From positions 310,001-374,000 of the forward strand of contig NZ_FOWV01000005.1 in the NCBI RefSeq assembly GCF_900115545.1: a stretch of 64,000 bases of DNA, in the 5' to 3' direction. The stretch is from Ralstonia sp. NFACC01 (lineage in GTDB: Bacteria; Pseudomonadota; Gammaproteobacteria; Burkholderiales; Burkholderiaceae). Below the pieces are notes generated by a model. That model was given only the letters and a program-made list of their open reading frames with translations. It had not been told where the DNA came from and did not search any database. Positions 35,134-44,220 of this stretch are shown in pieces (the stretch's first letter is position 1; the number at the start of each line of letters is the position of its first letter). The position numbers and the translations under genes were made by a program.

Positions 35134-35724
35134 ATGCGCTTGCCTGCTTCAATCACTGCTCAACCACCAAACGCCGCAGAGTCGTCGCATCTGGCTGCCA
35201 CCCATGTTGATCCGACCGAGGTGTCGGATGTGGAACAGGCCGACGCAGAGCGCAAGCCCTGGTGGGAGCGCGTGTCGGGGGCCGTAGTCGGCGGTGCATT
35301 CAGCAGTGTTGCAGCCGCGTTGATTGCCGTGACGGGGGCCATCTACGTTGGGATGTACCACGCGCCCTGGGTGAAGAGCCTTGCCGGGCACACGCCGACG
35401 GCCGCCCAGGCCGGTGATGCGATGAGCGTTGCCATGGCTGCCGGGCCTGCCAACGCAGCCACGCCGGCGTCGGCAGTGGCGCCTGCGCCCGCGGAAGCTG
35501 CCACGCAACCCGCATCACCCGACCGCGTTGCGGCAGCGCGTGATCGGATGGAACAACGTGTGTATTCGCAAGTGCAGCAGCCGCGCGCCCGCACGGTGGC
35601 CGAACGCGAGGCCCTGGAAGACAACGACGCGCCGGCACCTGCCAACGTGCGCCGTCATCATCGCGGCACCCGTTACACGCGCCACGGCGCGCCGTTCAAT
35701 GCGGCCTGGTACAAGGGCGCCTGA
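35134..35724 (+). CDS. Hypothetical single-span membrane protein
   Basis: 196 aa from ATG 35134. One hydrophobic helix (AFSSVAAALIAVTGAIYVGM) at about residues 55-75 is followed by an Ala/Pro-rich periplasm-type stretch and a basic end (VRRHHRGTRYTRHG). No family recognised. Its last 52 bases overlap the end of the convergent aldolase gene. Confidence 0.6.
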   Translation: MRLPASITAQPPNAAESSHLAATHVDPTEVSDVEQADAERKPWWERVSGAVVGGAFSSVAAALIAVTGAIYVGMYHAPWVKSLAGHTPTAAQAGDAMSVAMAAGPANAATPASAVAPAPAEAATQPASPDRVAAARDRMEQRVYSQVQQPRARTVAEREALEDNDAPAPANVRRHHRGTRYTRHGAPFNAAWYKGA

Positions 35725-36623
35725 TCGGCCGTCGCTCTGTAGACCAGTCGCAGCGCGCAATCCGCGTCGACGTTTTCCAACGCGTGCATCGCTGCCACGA
35801 GGCGGCGGTGCAGCGATTCCGATACCGGCAGAATCGGCGCGCGCGTATCTGCGCCAATGCTTCCCTGCGCCGACAACAGTGCCTTGACCGGCGCCGGGTT
35901 TGGCTCCGCAAACAGCAGCGCAGCCAGCGGTGCCAGTGCATTGGCCAAGTGCCGGGCCTCGTCGATGCGACCCGCGCGGTGGTGCGCCACGAGTGCCACG
36001 AATAGCTCAGGCCGCACATGCGCACCGGCCAGGATGCCGCCCGTGCCGCCATGCGCCAGGCAATCGAGCAGCGCGCCGTCATCTCCGCTCAACACATCCA
36101 GCGGCCCGCCTTGCAACGCGCCGAAATGCTCGGCCACACATTCTTTGATGGCGACGATGTTGGCTTGCTCGGCCAGCACCAGCGTGGTCTGCGGCGCGAT
36201 CGAGACGCCCGTGCGCTTGGGTACGTTGTAGAGCACGACCGGGCGGGTCGTGCTGGCGGCGACTTGTGCGTAATGCCAGCGCAATCCCGCCTGTGACGGG
36301 CAGACGTAGTAAGGCGGTGGCACCAGGTAGCCCGCGCTGTTCCAACGCTCGTAGTGTCGGATTTGCGCGCAGACTTCGCGCGTATCGGCCGCGCCCACGC
36401 CTATCAGAAAGGGCGTGCGATCGTCGCAAGCGTCGGCGATGGCTTCCAGCACGGTATAGCGCTCGATTTGCGAGAGCAGCGCGGCTTCGCCCGTCGTGCC
36501 GAGTGCGACGAAACCCGACACACCGGTGCTTTGGTAATGGCGCACCAATCGACGCAGTGCGGCGGTGTCGACGCGATCGCGGTGAAACGGTGTGACCAGC
36601 GGAATCCAGATTCCCGAGAACAT
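35673..36623 (-). CDS. DapA-family aldolase (dihydrodipicolinate synthase-like)
   Basis: 316 aa from ATG 36623. Class I aldolase: GIWIPLVTPFHRDRVDTAAL, GTTGEAALLSQIER, the active-site Tyr in PVVLYNVPKRTGVSI and the Schiff-base Lys in IVAIKECVAEHFG. It may be dihydrodipicolinate synthase or a paralogue such as N-acetylneuraminate lyase or 4-hydroxy-oxoglutarate aldolase. It is not in a lysine operon; the neighbouring 119-aa gene ends 8 bp before its start. Confidence 0.85.
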   Translation of the reverse strand: MFSGIWIPLVTPFHRDRVDTAALRRLVRHYQSTGVSGFVALGTTGEAALLSQIERYTVLEAIADACDDRTPFLIGVGAADTREVCAQIRHYERWNSAGYLVPPPYYVCPSQAGLRWHYAQVAASTTRPVVLYNVPKRTGVSIAPQTTLVLAEQANIVAIKECVAEHFGALQGGPLDVLSGDDGALLDCLAHGGTGGILAGAHVRPELFVALVAHHRAGRIDEARHLANALAPLAALLFAEPNPAPVKALLSAQGSIGADTRAPILPVSESLHRRLVAAMHALENVDADCALRLVYRATADQAPLYQAALNGAPWRV

Positions 36624-36631
36624 GGCGCGCC

Positions 36632-36991
36632 TCAGTGCAGCGACGCGATCGCGCGCCCGCGCGACATGCACAGCGGCGTGATGCGGCCCAGCGTGGCACA
36701 GGGCAGGCCACGCAGCAGCGCGCCAATTACCGCTTCCACATCTGCATGAGCCAGTTCCAAATCAACGGTGATTGCCTTGCGGCGAGCGTCATGCCGGACG
36801 ATGTACAGCCCGAGCGTGTTGCCGAGCAGCGCATGCAACTGCCGGCGAATTGCATCCGGTGCATCGCCGGGCACCGTCACGCGCAGGCACACATATTGGC
36901 GTGCCGGCAGCGCTACCGCGCGGGGCACGGTCGCCGGCGAAGGCGGCAGCAATTGCGGAACCAGCGAAGACAGGAGCATCGATCGCGCCAT
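36632..36991 (-). CDS. Hypothetical protein preceding the DapA-like gene
   Basis: 119 aa from ATG 36991. The central part ARQYVCLRVTVPGDAPDAIR and KAITVDLELAHADVEAVIGA suggests a small ACT-like or ferredoxin-like alpha/beta fold, but this is weak. Stop 8 bp before the aldolase start, so they are likely co-transcribed. No family recognised. Confidence 0.5.
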   Translation of the reverse strand: MARSMLLSSLVPQLLPPSPATVPRAVALPARQYVCLRVTVPGDAPDAIRRQLHALLGNTLGLYIVRHDARRKAITVDLELAHADVEAVIGALLRGLPCATLGRITPLCMSRGRAIASLH

Positions 36992-37106
36992 GATGAGTTG
37001 GCGACGGCCCGCGTCGCCATGTCGTTGAACATGACGACACCGTATCGATTCGCTCGTAAAAAGCGTGAAAAAGGGGCGTGACGCTGCGTAAAGAAAGCGT
37101 AAATGC

Positions 37107-38423
37107 TCAGGCAGCGCGCACTGCCTTGCGACGACGCAGCGCGATGACCGTCAGCGAGATGCCGCTTACCGCAGCCGCGGTCAGCACGTAGTAGCTCGGC
37201 GCCAGCGTATCGCCCGTGGTGTGGATCAGCCACGTGACGATAAACGGCGCGAACCCACCGAACAGCGTGACGCCCAGGCTGTAGCCGAGCGACAGGCCAG
37301 TCGAGCGCACGCGCGTGGGAAAGATCTCCGACATCAGCGCCGGCATTGGGCCTGAATACGCGGCCTTGAAGATGCCCGACACGGCTTGCAGCGCAAGCAG
37401 CGCGCCGATGGTCGGATACGTGCGCAACAGCGCAAACATCGGATAGATCAGCAGGATCATCAGCACCGATGTGGTGAGCATGATACGGATGCGGCCAATG
37501 CGATCCGACAGCGCACCCATCACAGGCGAGAGCAAAAACTGCAGCCCGCCGTTGAGCACGACCACCGCGAACGACTGCGCCGCCGGCAAATGCAACTGCT
37601 TGACGGCGTACGTGGGCATGTAGAGCTGCAGCACATACACCGACACAGTCGATTGCGCCACCACGCCCACCGCAAGCAGCAAGTTGATCCACTGCGCTTT
37701 GAAGGAAGCTTGCGGGTCGACCGTCGTCTTCTTCTGCTCCGCAACGAACTCGGGCGTCTCGTCCAGATGGCGGCGGATGTAGAAACCCACCGGGCCGACC
37801 AGCAGGCCGAAGATGAACGGCAGCCGCCAGCCCCAGCCTTCCAGATCGGCCGGCGAGAGCGATGCCGTGAGCAGCGCCCCCAGCCCCGCCGCAAGAATGG
37901 TGGCAATGCCCTGGCTGGCGAATTGCCAGCTTGCGTAGTACCCGCGCCCGCGCGTGCTGTGCTCCACCATGAAGGCCGTGGCGCTGCCGAATTCTCCACC
38001 CACCGCAAAGCCCTGCACCAGGCGTGCAAGCAGGATGGTGATGGGCGCCACGATGCCGATCTGCTGGTAGCTCGGCATCACGGCAATCACCAACGTGCCG
38101 ACAATCATCAGCAGGATCGACAGCGTGAGTGCCGCCTTGCGCCCCTTCCTGTCGGCATACATACCCAGCACGATCGCGCCCACAGGCCGCGTGATGAACG
38201 ACACGCCAAAGCTGCCCACCGCAAACAGCAGCGAGACCCATTCGTCATCGGCCGGAAAGAACAGCTTGCCGATAATCGATGCGAAGAAGCCGTAAACGAG
38301 AAAGTCGTACCACTCCAACGCATTGCCGATCGACGACGAAATGACGATGCGGCGTGCATGTGCTGCACTCGTTGTTGCGGGCCGAGCGGGCGCAGCAGTG
38401 CCTGCCGCGGAGGGGGCGGTCAT
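37107..38423 (-). CDS. MFS transporter, metabolite:H+ symporter (MHS) family
   Basis: 438 aa, 12 helices. ISSSIGNALEWYDFLVYGFF, RPVGAIVLGMYADRKGRKAA, RLVQGFAVGGEFGSATAFMV and GALSDRIGRIRIMLT are the MHS motifs. Start ATG 38423. It lies about 100 bp after the gamma-glutamyltransferase gene on the same strand and may take up a product or substrate of that enzyme. Similar in type to, but clearly distinct from, the transporter at 14555-15886. Confidence 0.88.
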   Translation of the reverse strand: MTAPSAAGTAAPARPATTSAAHARRIVISSSIGNALEWYDFLVYGFFASIIGKLFFPADDEWVSLLFAVGSFGVSFITRPVGAIVLGMYADRKGRKAALTLSILLMIVGTLVIAVMPSYQQIGIVAPITILLARLVQGFAVGGEFGSATAFMVEHSTRGRGYYASWQFASQGIATILAAGLGALLTASLSPADLEGWGWRLPFIFGLLVGPVGFYIRRHLDETPEFVAEQKKTTVDPQASFKAQWINLLLAVGVVAQSTVSVYVLQLYMPTYAVKQLHLPAAQSFAVVVLNGGLQFLLSPVMGALSDRIGRIRIMLTTSVLMILLIYPMFALLRTYPTIGALLALQAVSGIFKAAYSGPMPALMSEIFPTRVRSTGLSLGYSLGVTLFGGFAPFIVTWLIHTTGDTLAPSYYVLTAAAVSGISLTVIALRRRKAVRAA

Positions 38424-38525
38424 GATGAGGGTTCCTTTGGTGCCGGCCGGGATCGTTTTTATGGGAACTGCAGCGCGTTGCCCGCCCGGTCCGACGGGTC
38501 AGCGCGCTGGTGCGGCGGCCTTTTT

Positions 38526-40154
38526 TTAGAAGCCCACCGCGTGGCCGTCGCGGCGGCTGTCGCTGGCGGCCACATAGCCGTGATCGGCGTCGTCCGACAG
38601 GCGCCAGATGAACTGGCCGGAGCCGAAATCCATGTACGGATCGGCCACCGATTCGAGCTTGTGCCCGCGTGCTTCCAGCGCGGCGACGGTCTTGGCGTTC
38701 ATCGTGCCTTCCACGTCGAGCGTGAAATCGCGGTTGACCTTCCAGCGCGGCGCGTCGCACGCGGCCTGCGGCTGCTGCTTGTAATCGAGCATGCGCACGA
38801 GCGTCTGCAGGTGGCCTTGCGGCTGCATGTCGCCGCCCATCACGCCAAAGCTCATTTGCGGCTGGCCATCCTTGGTCAGGAACGCGGGGATGATCGTGTG
38901 GAACGGCCGCTTGCCGCCTTCCACCACGTTGGCCGAGCGCGCATCCATCGAGAATCCGAAGCCACGGTTCTGCAGGCTGATGCCGGTGCCAGGCACCACC
39001 ACGCCCGAACCGAAGCCCATGTAGTTGGACTGGATGAACGAGACCATCATGCCGTTCTCGTCCGCGGCCGTCAGGTATACCGTGCCGCCGGCGCGCGGCA
39101 TGCCGAAGGTCGGCATCTGCGCGCGGCCCATATCGATGAGCTTGGCGCGTGCATCGAGGTACGCGTCGTCGAGCATCTGTTCGGGCGTGACTTCCATCGA
39201 GCGCGGGTCGGCCACGTATTTGTACAGATCGGCAAACGCCAGCTTCATCGCTTCAATCTGCAGATGCTGCGAATCCGCCGAGTCGACGGGCAGGGCGCCG
39301 AGGTCGAAGCGGTCGAGAATGCCCAGCGCGATGAGCGCGGCGATGCCCTGGCCATTCGGCGGAATCTCGTGCAGGTCGTAGCCGCGGTAGCGCTTGGTGA
39401 TCGGCTTGACCCATTCGGGGCGATAGTCGCGCAGGTCTTGTGCGGTCATGCCGCCGCCGCATTCGCGCGAGTACGCGGCAATGCGCTCGGCGAGTGCACC
39501 TTCGTAGAAATCGCGGCCGTTGGTCTGGCCAAGGCGCCGCAGCGTGGCGGCTGCGTCGGGCAATTTGAACTTTTCGCCCACTTCCGGCGCGCGGCCGTGC
39601 GGCATGAAGGCCTGCGCGTAGCCGGGCTGGTTATGCAGCTCGGGAATGGCCGCTGCCCACTTGTGCGCAACGATGGGCGCGATGGTGTTGCCGCGCTCGG
39701 CAATCTCGGCGGCGGGTTCCAGCACATCGGCAAATGGCAGCTTGCCGAAGCGTTCGTGCAGTGCAGCCCAGGCGGAGATGGCGCCGGGCACGGTCACCGC
39801 GTCCCAGCCGCGCATGGGGCGCTTGGGGTTGCCGTTGGCGTCTTCGCCGTACTTGTTGCGGAAGTAGTCGAGGTTCCAGGCCTGCGGCGCGGTGCCGGAG
39901 GCGTTCAGGCCGTGCAGCGCCTCGCCGTCCCACAAGATGGCGAATGCATCGCTGCCGAGACCGCACGAGACAGGCTCGACCACGGTCAGCATGGCCGCCG
40001 CCGCGATGGCCGCATCCACGGCGCTGCCGCCCGCGAGCAGCATGCGCAGTCCGGCTTGCGCGGCCAGCGGGTGAGACGTGGAGACAACGTTGCGCGCAAA
40101 CAGCGGAATGCGGACGGTGGGATACGGGTTTTGCCAATCGAAGCGGTGGGACAT
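38526..40154 (-). CDS. Gamma-glutamyltransferase family protein (cytoplasmic type)
   Basis: 542 aa Ntn-hydrolase. STSHPLAAQAGLRMLLAGGS, AVDAAIAAAAMLTVVEPVSC, and GLGSDAFAILWDG are at the N-terminus. The self-cleavage/nucleophile Thr is seen in AGGTVYLTAADENGMMVSFI, followed by QSNYMGFGSGVVVPGTGISL. No signal peptide, unlike E. coli Ggt, so it probably acts in the cytoplasm, as oxamate amidohydrolase-like or glutathione-hydrolase relatives do. Divergent from the LysR gene at 40279, which probably controls it together with the MHS transporter. Confidence 0.9.
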   Translation of the reverse strand: MSHRFDWQNPYPTVRIPLFARNVVSTSHPLAAQAGLRMLLAGGSAVDAAIAAAAMLTVVEPVSCGLGSDAFAILWDGEALHGLNASGTAPQAWNLDYFRNKYGEDANGNPKRPMRGWDAVTVPGAISAWAALHERFGKLPFADVLEPAAEIAERGNTIAPIVAHKWAAAIPELHNQPGYAQAFMPHGRAPEVGEKFKLPDAAATLRRLGQTNGRDFYEGALAERIAAYSRECGGGMTAQDLRDYRPEWVKPITKRYRGYDLHEIPPNGQGIAALIALGILDRFDLGALPVDSADSQHLQIEAMKLAFADLYKYVADPRSMEVTPEQMLDDAYLDARAKLIDMGRAQMPTFGMPRAGGTVYLTAADENGMMVSFIQSNYMGFGSGVVVPGTGISLQNRGFGFSMDARSANVVEGGKRPFHTIIPAFLTKDGQPQMSFGVMGGDMQPQGHLQTLVRMLDYKQQPQAACDAPRWKVNRDFTLDVEGTMNAKTVAALEARGHKLESVADPYMDFGSGQFIWRLSDDADHGYVAASDSRRDGHAVGF

Positions 40155-40278
40155 GGGGCTTAAGCGCGAATAAGCGGGAATGTTTGACGAATGATTATTT
40201 GCGGTGCGCCGAATTTAATAAAGTTAAAATTCATTCGATGCTGCTTAAGAAAAACTTGAGAATACGACGCACCCTGCC

Positions 40279-41163
40279 GTGAGTACCGTCCGCTTCCTCC
40301 GCACTTTTGTTGCCGTGGCACGCCATGGCTCGTTTGCCGCCGCCGCCGAGCGCGTTGCGCTGACGCAGGCCGCGGTGAGCCTGCAGATGCGTGCGCTGGA
40401 AACCGAACTGCGCCGTGACCTGTTTGACCGGTCGGGGCGCACTGTCACCCTCAACGCGCATGGTCGCGCGCTGCTGCCGCAAGCCGAGCACCTCCTGGCG
40501 CTGTACGACGCCATGCGCATCGGCGACGAACCGCAGACGGAGTTGTCCGGCGCCGTGGCGATTGGCGCGGTGGTCTCGGTGATGGGGTCGCTGGCACATG
40601 CGGTGGCGGGCCTCAAGCAGGTGCACAAGGGGCTGGACGTCAGGCTCATCACTGGCAAATCGGGTGAACTGGCAGAGCAGGTGGAAGCCGGCGAGCTGGA
40701 TGGTGCGCTGGTGGTCGAACACCTGGAACGCCTGCCTGCAAACCTTGCCTGGCACCCGCTCTATACCGAGCCCCTGGTGGTGGTAGCGGGCCGCCATACA
40801 CGGGGTCGCGCCGAGGAAGTTCTGCGCACCCATCCGTTTTTACGCTTCGACCGCGCGGTGCGCACCGGCGCGCTGATCGACCGTGCCCTGCGCAAGACGC
40901 ACATGGCGGTCAACGAATTCATCGAAGTCAATTCAATCGAGGCGATTGTCGAGCTGGTGCGCCAGCAGGTGGGGGTGACGCTAGTGCCGCGCCTGCGCCG
41001 GGCGAGCTGGGAGAGCGATCCGGCTCTACGCGTCCTGCCCATGCCGCCTCAGACGCCCGTGCGCGCCGTCGGCATGATCGAGCGAAAAGAGCATGTGCGG
41101 CACGGTGTGATTCAGGCGGTACTCGATGCGCTCGAAACCACACTTGGCAATTCCAGCGCCTAG
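40279..41163 (+). CDS. LysR-family transcriptional regulator
   Basis: 294 aa from a GTG start at 40279. N-terminal winged HTH (RFLRTFVAVARHGSFAAAAE, VALTQAAVSLQMRALETELR, LFDRSGRTVTLNAHG) and a substrate-binding domain. Divergent from the gamma-glutamyltransferase/MHS pair with a 124-bp shared control region, so it most likely regulates those genes in response to a related small molecule (inference from arrangement). Confidence 0.92.
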   Translation: MSTVRFLRTFVAVARHGSFAAAAERVALTQAAVSLQMRALETELRRDLFDRSGRTVTLNAHGRALLPQAEHLLALYDAMRIGDEPQTELSGAVAIGAVVSVMGSLAHAVAGLKQVHKGLDVRLITGKSGELAEQVEAGELDGALVVEHLERLPANLAWHPLYTEPLVVVAGRHTRGRAEEVLRTHPFLRFDRAVRTGALIDRALRKTHMAVNEFIEVNSIEAIVELVRQQVGVTLVPRLRRASWESDPALRVLPMPPQTPVRAVGMIERKEHVRHGVIQAVLDALETTLGNSSA

Positions 41164-41197
41164 ACTGGATGCACCAAGGCTGGCTGGGGAGGCCGCG

Positions 41198-41608
41198 ATG
41201 GACGCATTCATTCAACGCTGGCGCGACGAATTGATCCTGCTCGCCCGCATCCTGATGATGGTGCTGTTCGTGATGTCCGGATGGGGCAAGCTGACAGGCT
41301 TCCAAGGCACGGTCGGCTACATGGCCAGCACCGGAGCGCCCATGCCGATGGTCGCTGCTGCGGTTGCCGTCGTCATGGAGTTTGGCGTGGGCATCGCCTT
41401 GCTCATTGGCCTGTGGACGCGGCCGCTGGCCCTTCTGATGGCGCTATTCGTGCTCGGCACGTCGTTCATCGCCCATTCCTACTGGGATATGCAAGGCGCC
41501 ATGGAAGCCGCCAACAAGATCCAGTTCTTCAAGAACCTGAGCATCATGGGCGGTCTGTTCCTGCTGGCCGCGACAGGGCCGGGGAGATACGCGGTGCAGA
41601 AGTCGTGA
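41198..41608 (+). CDS. DoxX-family membrane protein
   Basis: 136 aa with four helices. Start ATG 41198 follows GGGGAGG. LILLARILMMVLFVMSGWGK is the DoxX opening; GYMASTGAPMPMVAAAVAVV and EFGVGIALLIGLWTRPLALL follow. DoxX/YphA-type proteins are linked to redox or quinone handling; no defined role here. It lies 34 bp after the LysR gene on the same strand. Confidence 0.85.
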   Translation: MDAFIQRWRDELILLARILMMVLFVMSGWGKLTGFQGTVGYMASTGAPMPMVAAAVAVVMEFGVGIALLIGLWTRPLALLMALFVLGTSFIAHSYWDMQGAMEAANKIQFFKNLSIMGGLFLLAATGPGRYAVQKS

Positions 41609-41617
41609 TGCGCGCGC

Positions 41618-43186
41618 TTAGCGCAACGACCGCTGTACCAACACCAGCACGGCAAACACGCCGCACGCCACCGCAAACCAGCTGAAGAGCTGCGTACCGG
41701 CCAGCAGCGTGGCTTGTCGATCAATCTCGGCGGACAAGCTAGCCAGGCGCTCGGGCGTCAGCGGGTTGGCGGCCTGCAGGTCTGCCGTGAAGCGCGTGAC
41801 GTGCGCCACGATCAGCGAGCGCGATTCCGCCTGCTGCGTCTGCAGTGACACAGCCGCCAGCCCGGTGCCCACCGCGGTCGCAAACTGGCGCGCGATGTTC
41901 TTCATCTGATAGCCGTGCGCGAAGTCTTCGCGGTCGAGATCGAGGTAGGTCATCATCGCGACCTGGATCATCACCGCGCCGGGCGTGATGCCTTCCAGGA
42001 CCGACACGGGGAAGAACGCATAGTCCGGCGCACCCGGCATCAGGCTTGTCGCCAGCAGCAGCGCTGCTGCGGCGTACACCGCAAAGCCAATGGCAATGAA
42101 ACGGCGCTTGCGGAAGAAGAACGGCAACCAGACCGTCATGACCACGGCCACCACCGTCGACACTGCCCCGCTGATCATCAAAAAGAGCGTGGTCGTGCGG
42201 AACGTAAAGCCCAGGCCGCCTTGCGACACCGCCGGAAACAGGTACGACCAGTACCCGCTCATCAAGTAATAGATGCCGTAGAAACCGATGCCCCACAGGT
42301 AGCGGCGGCCGTTCAGGCGTGAGAGATCGAGCCACGGATCCGGGTGCGTGCGCAGGCGGTGGATGGCCAGCAGCAGCGAAGCCGCACCGCCCAGCAACAA
42401 CAGCGGAATCAAAGGCGAGGCCGTCAGCCGGCTGTAGCGCAGTTCAGACAGACCCATAAGGAACGACAGCGCGCCGATGGCCATGGCACCTACGCCAACC
42501 CAATCCCACTGGCTTTCTTGGGGCGGCGCTTCATCGGGGCGGCGTGCAGCGCGTGTGCGAGGCTGATGGTGTTCGGGCGGGAGGAGGAACATCGCCATCC
42601 ATGCGACGCCGGCCAGCGCCAGTTCGATCCAGAAGATCACGCGCCATTCGCTGTACTCCAGCACCTCGGCGCAGATCCACGGCGCAATCGTGGTCAGCCC
42701 GAACAGGCCGACGCTGAACATCAGCATTGGAGGAATGCGCTCATCGGGTTCGGTCGTGAGCTGCACCAGAATGCGCGATGCCGAAAACAAGCCGCCCGCG
42801 CCCAGGCCCTGGATGGTCCGACCGATGACCAGTTCGCCGATGTTGTTGGATTGGGTGCACACCACGCAGCCGATGGCGAACAGCACGATGCCCACCAGCG
42901 AATACATCCGATAACCCACGTGCGCGGCAATGCGGCCGATGGCGAGGTTGGCGACCACGGCCGCCACGGCATACGCTGTGACGGCGTACAGATACGCCTC
43001 GGGGCTCGCGTGCACACCGCCCTGGATGTGCTGGCCCGCCACGGCGAACATCTGCGAAGAGACAAAATCGAGGCCTGTGGAGAGGCCCAACGCCAGTCCA
43101 AATGCGTGGACGCGCGCCGAAGAAAAGTGGGGAAACGCCCGCAGCGACGCGGGTTTGAGGATTTGCAGCGACATGTGCCCGAGCAT
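41618..43186 (-). CDS. MFS transporter, DHA2 (14-TM) type
   Basis: 522 aa; about 14 helices. FGLALGLSTGLDFVSSQMFA, AIGRIAAHVGYRMYSLVGIV-like loop (seen as IGRIAAHVGYRMYSLVG), VIGRTIQGLGAGGLFSASRI and APWICAEVLEYSEWRVIFWI (motif C region) are visible. Exporters of this kind remove drugs or organic compounds. Start ATG 43186 or 43174 (12 bases apart) cannot be separated. Divergent from the LysR gene at 43239, 52 bp away, which is the probable regulator. Confidence 0.85.
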   Translation of the reverse strand: MLGHMSLQILKPASLRAFPHFSSARVHAFGLALGLSTGLDFVSSQMFAVAGQHIQGGVHASPEAYLYAVTAYAVAAVVANLAIGRIAAHVGYRMYSLVGIVLFAIGCVVCTQSNNIGELVIGRTIQGLGAGGLFSASRILVQLTTEPDERIPPMLMFSVGLFGLTTIAPWICAEVLEYSEWRVIFWIELALAGVAWMAMFLLPPEHHQPRTRAARRPDEAPPQESQWDWVGVGAMAIGALSFLMGLSELRYSRLTASPLIPLLLLGGAASLLLAIHRLRTHPDPWLDLSRLNGRRYLWGIGFYGIYYLMSGYWSYLFPAVSQGGLGFTFRTTTLFLMISGAVSTVVAVVMTVWLPFFFRKRRFIAIGFAVYAAAALLLATSLMPGAPDYAFFPVSVLEGITPGAVMIQVAMMTYLDLDREDFAHGYQMKNIARQFATAVGTGLAAVSLQTQQAESRSLIVAHVTRFTADLQAANPLTPERLASLSAEIDRQATLLAGTQLFSWFAVACGVFAVLVLVQRSLR

Positions 43187-43238
43187 AAACTTGCCCGCCA
43201 GCCGGATAAACGGCCAACTCTAGGAACACTGTCCAGCC

Positions 43239-44156
43239 ATGCGAACAATGGAGTGGAACGACTGGGAAACCTTCTGCCGCGTGGTGGAGGCCGGCAGCTT
43301 CACCGCCGCCGCCGAGGCGCTGGGCATCCCCAAATCGACCGCCAGCGCCGCCGTATCACGGCTGGAGGCCGGGCTGGGCGTGCGGCTCATGACGCGCACC
43401 ACGCGCCAGTTGCGGCTGACCGAAGCGGGCTCGCACTTCTACGACGACATCGCGCCGTTGTTCGAACGCCTGCGCGAAGTGCACGCCGACACCACCGCAG
43501 CCAGCGAAACCGTGGCCGGCACGCTGCGCATCGCCGCGCCGTACGAAGTCGGTGCGCAGCACCTGACTGAACCCGTGTGCCGCACGCTTGAGAAGTATCC
43601 GCATCTGCAAATCCAGGTGCACATCTCGTGGGAGCAGCCTGACCTGCTGGCCAGCGGCTACGACATCGTCTTTGTGATGGTCGACCAGATGCTGCCGGAT
43701 TCGTCGCTCGTGGCGCGTCGCGTGGTGCTGATCCCGCGCGGTTTGTATGCGTCGCCGGCCTTGCTGGCGGAACGCCCGCCGCTCAAGACGCCCGCTGACC
43801 TTGCCGGCTGGCCGTGCCTGTCCGGCCCCGACGACGCGAGCTGGGCTTTCCGCCCCGTCGGCCAGCCCGCGGTCGAGCCCATCGAAGTCCCGATCCAGCC
43901 GCGCCTGCAGACCTTGAATGCCGAAATGCGCGCCCGCGCCGCCGTGCGTGGCCTGGGCGTGGCGCGCATGGCCCGCTCCGTGGGCGATACGGAAGTCGCG
44001 GCCGGGCGGCTCGTGCGCGTGCTGCCGGATTTCGAGCTGACCGCGCTGCGCGTCTACGCGCTGATGCCCGCCCGTAAGCTGGTGCCGCGCAAGGTGCGCG
44101 TGTTTCTGGATGCGCTGGAAGCGGAGGGCGTTTCCGCCACACCCGCGCCCGCCTAG
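43239..44156 (+). CDS. LysR-family transcriptional regulator
   Basis: 305 aa. MEWNDWETFCRVVEAGSFTA, AAEALGIPKSTASAAVSRLE and LGVRLMTRTTRQLRLTEAGS form the DNA-binding domain; GTLRIAAPYEVGAQHLTEPV starts the effector domain. This is the AaeR/DsdC-like group that often controls efflux genes. Divergent from the DHA2 exporter, which it probably controls. An internal start at MEWND (43248) is possible. Confidence 0.92.
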   Translation: MRTMEWNDWETFCRVVEAGSFTAAAEALGIPKSTASAAVSRLEAGLGVRLMTRTTRQLRLTEAGSHFYDDIAPLFERLREVHADTTAASETVAGTLRIAAPYEVGAQHLTEPVCRTLEKYPHLQIQVHISWEQPDLLASGYDIVFVMVDQMLPDSSLVARRVVLIPRGLYASPALLAERPPLKTPADLAGWPCLSGPDDASWAFRPVGQPAVEPIEVPIQPRLQTLNAEMRARAAVRGLGVARMARSVGDTEVAAGRLVRVLPDFELTALRVYALMPARKLVPRKVRVFLDALEAEGVSATPAPA

Positions 44157-44220
44157 CCGAAGACCAGCGCTGGATGTCACAATCGGCGCTTCCCTATTCG
44201 GATTGTGAGGACCGGCGGCC

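Noticed and set aside
37386-40163. Very long open frame (over 900 codons) on the plus strand
   Set aside because: It is antisense to the MHS transporter and gamma-glutamyltransferase genes; composition is the Arg/His-rich pattern of a high-GC shadow frame and shows no family motif.
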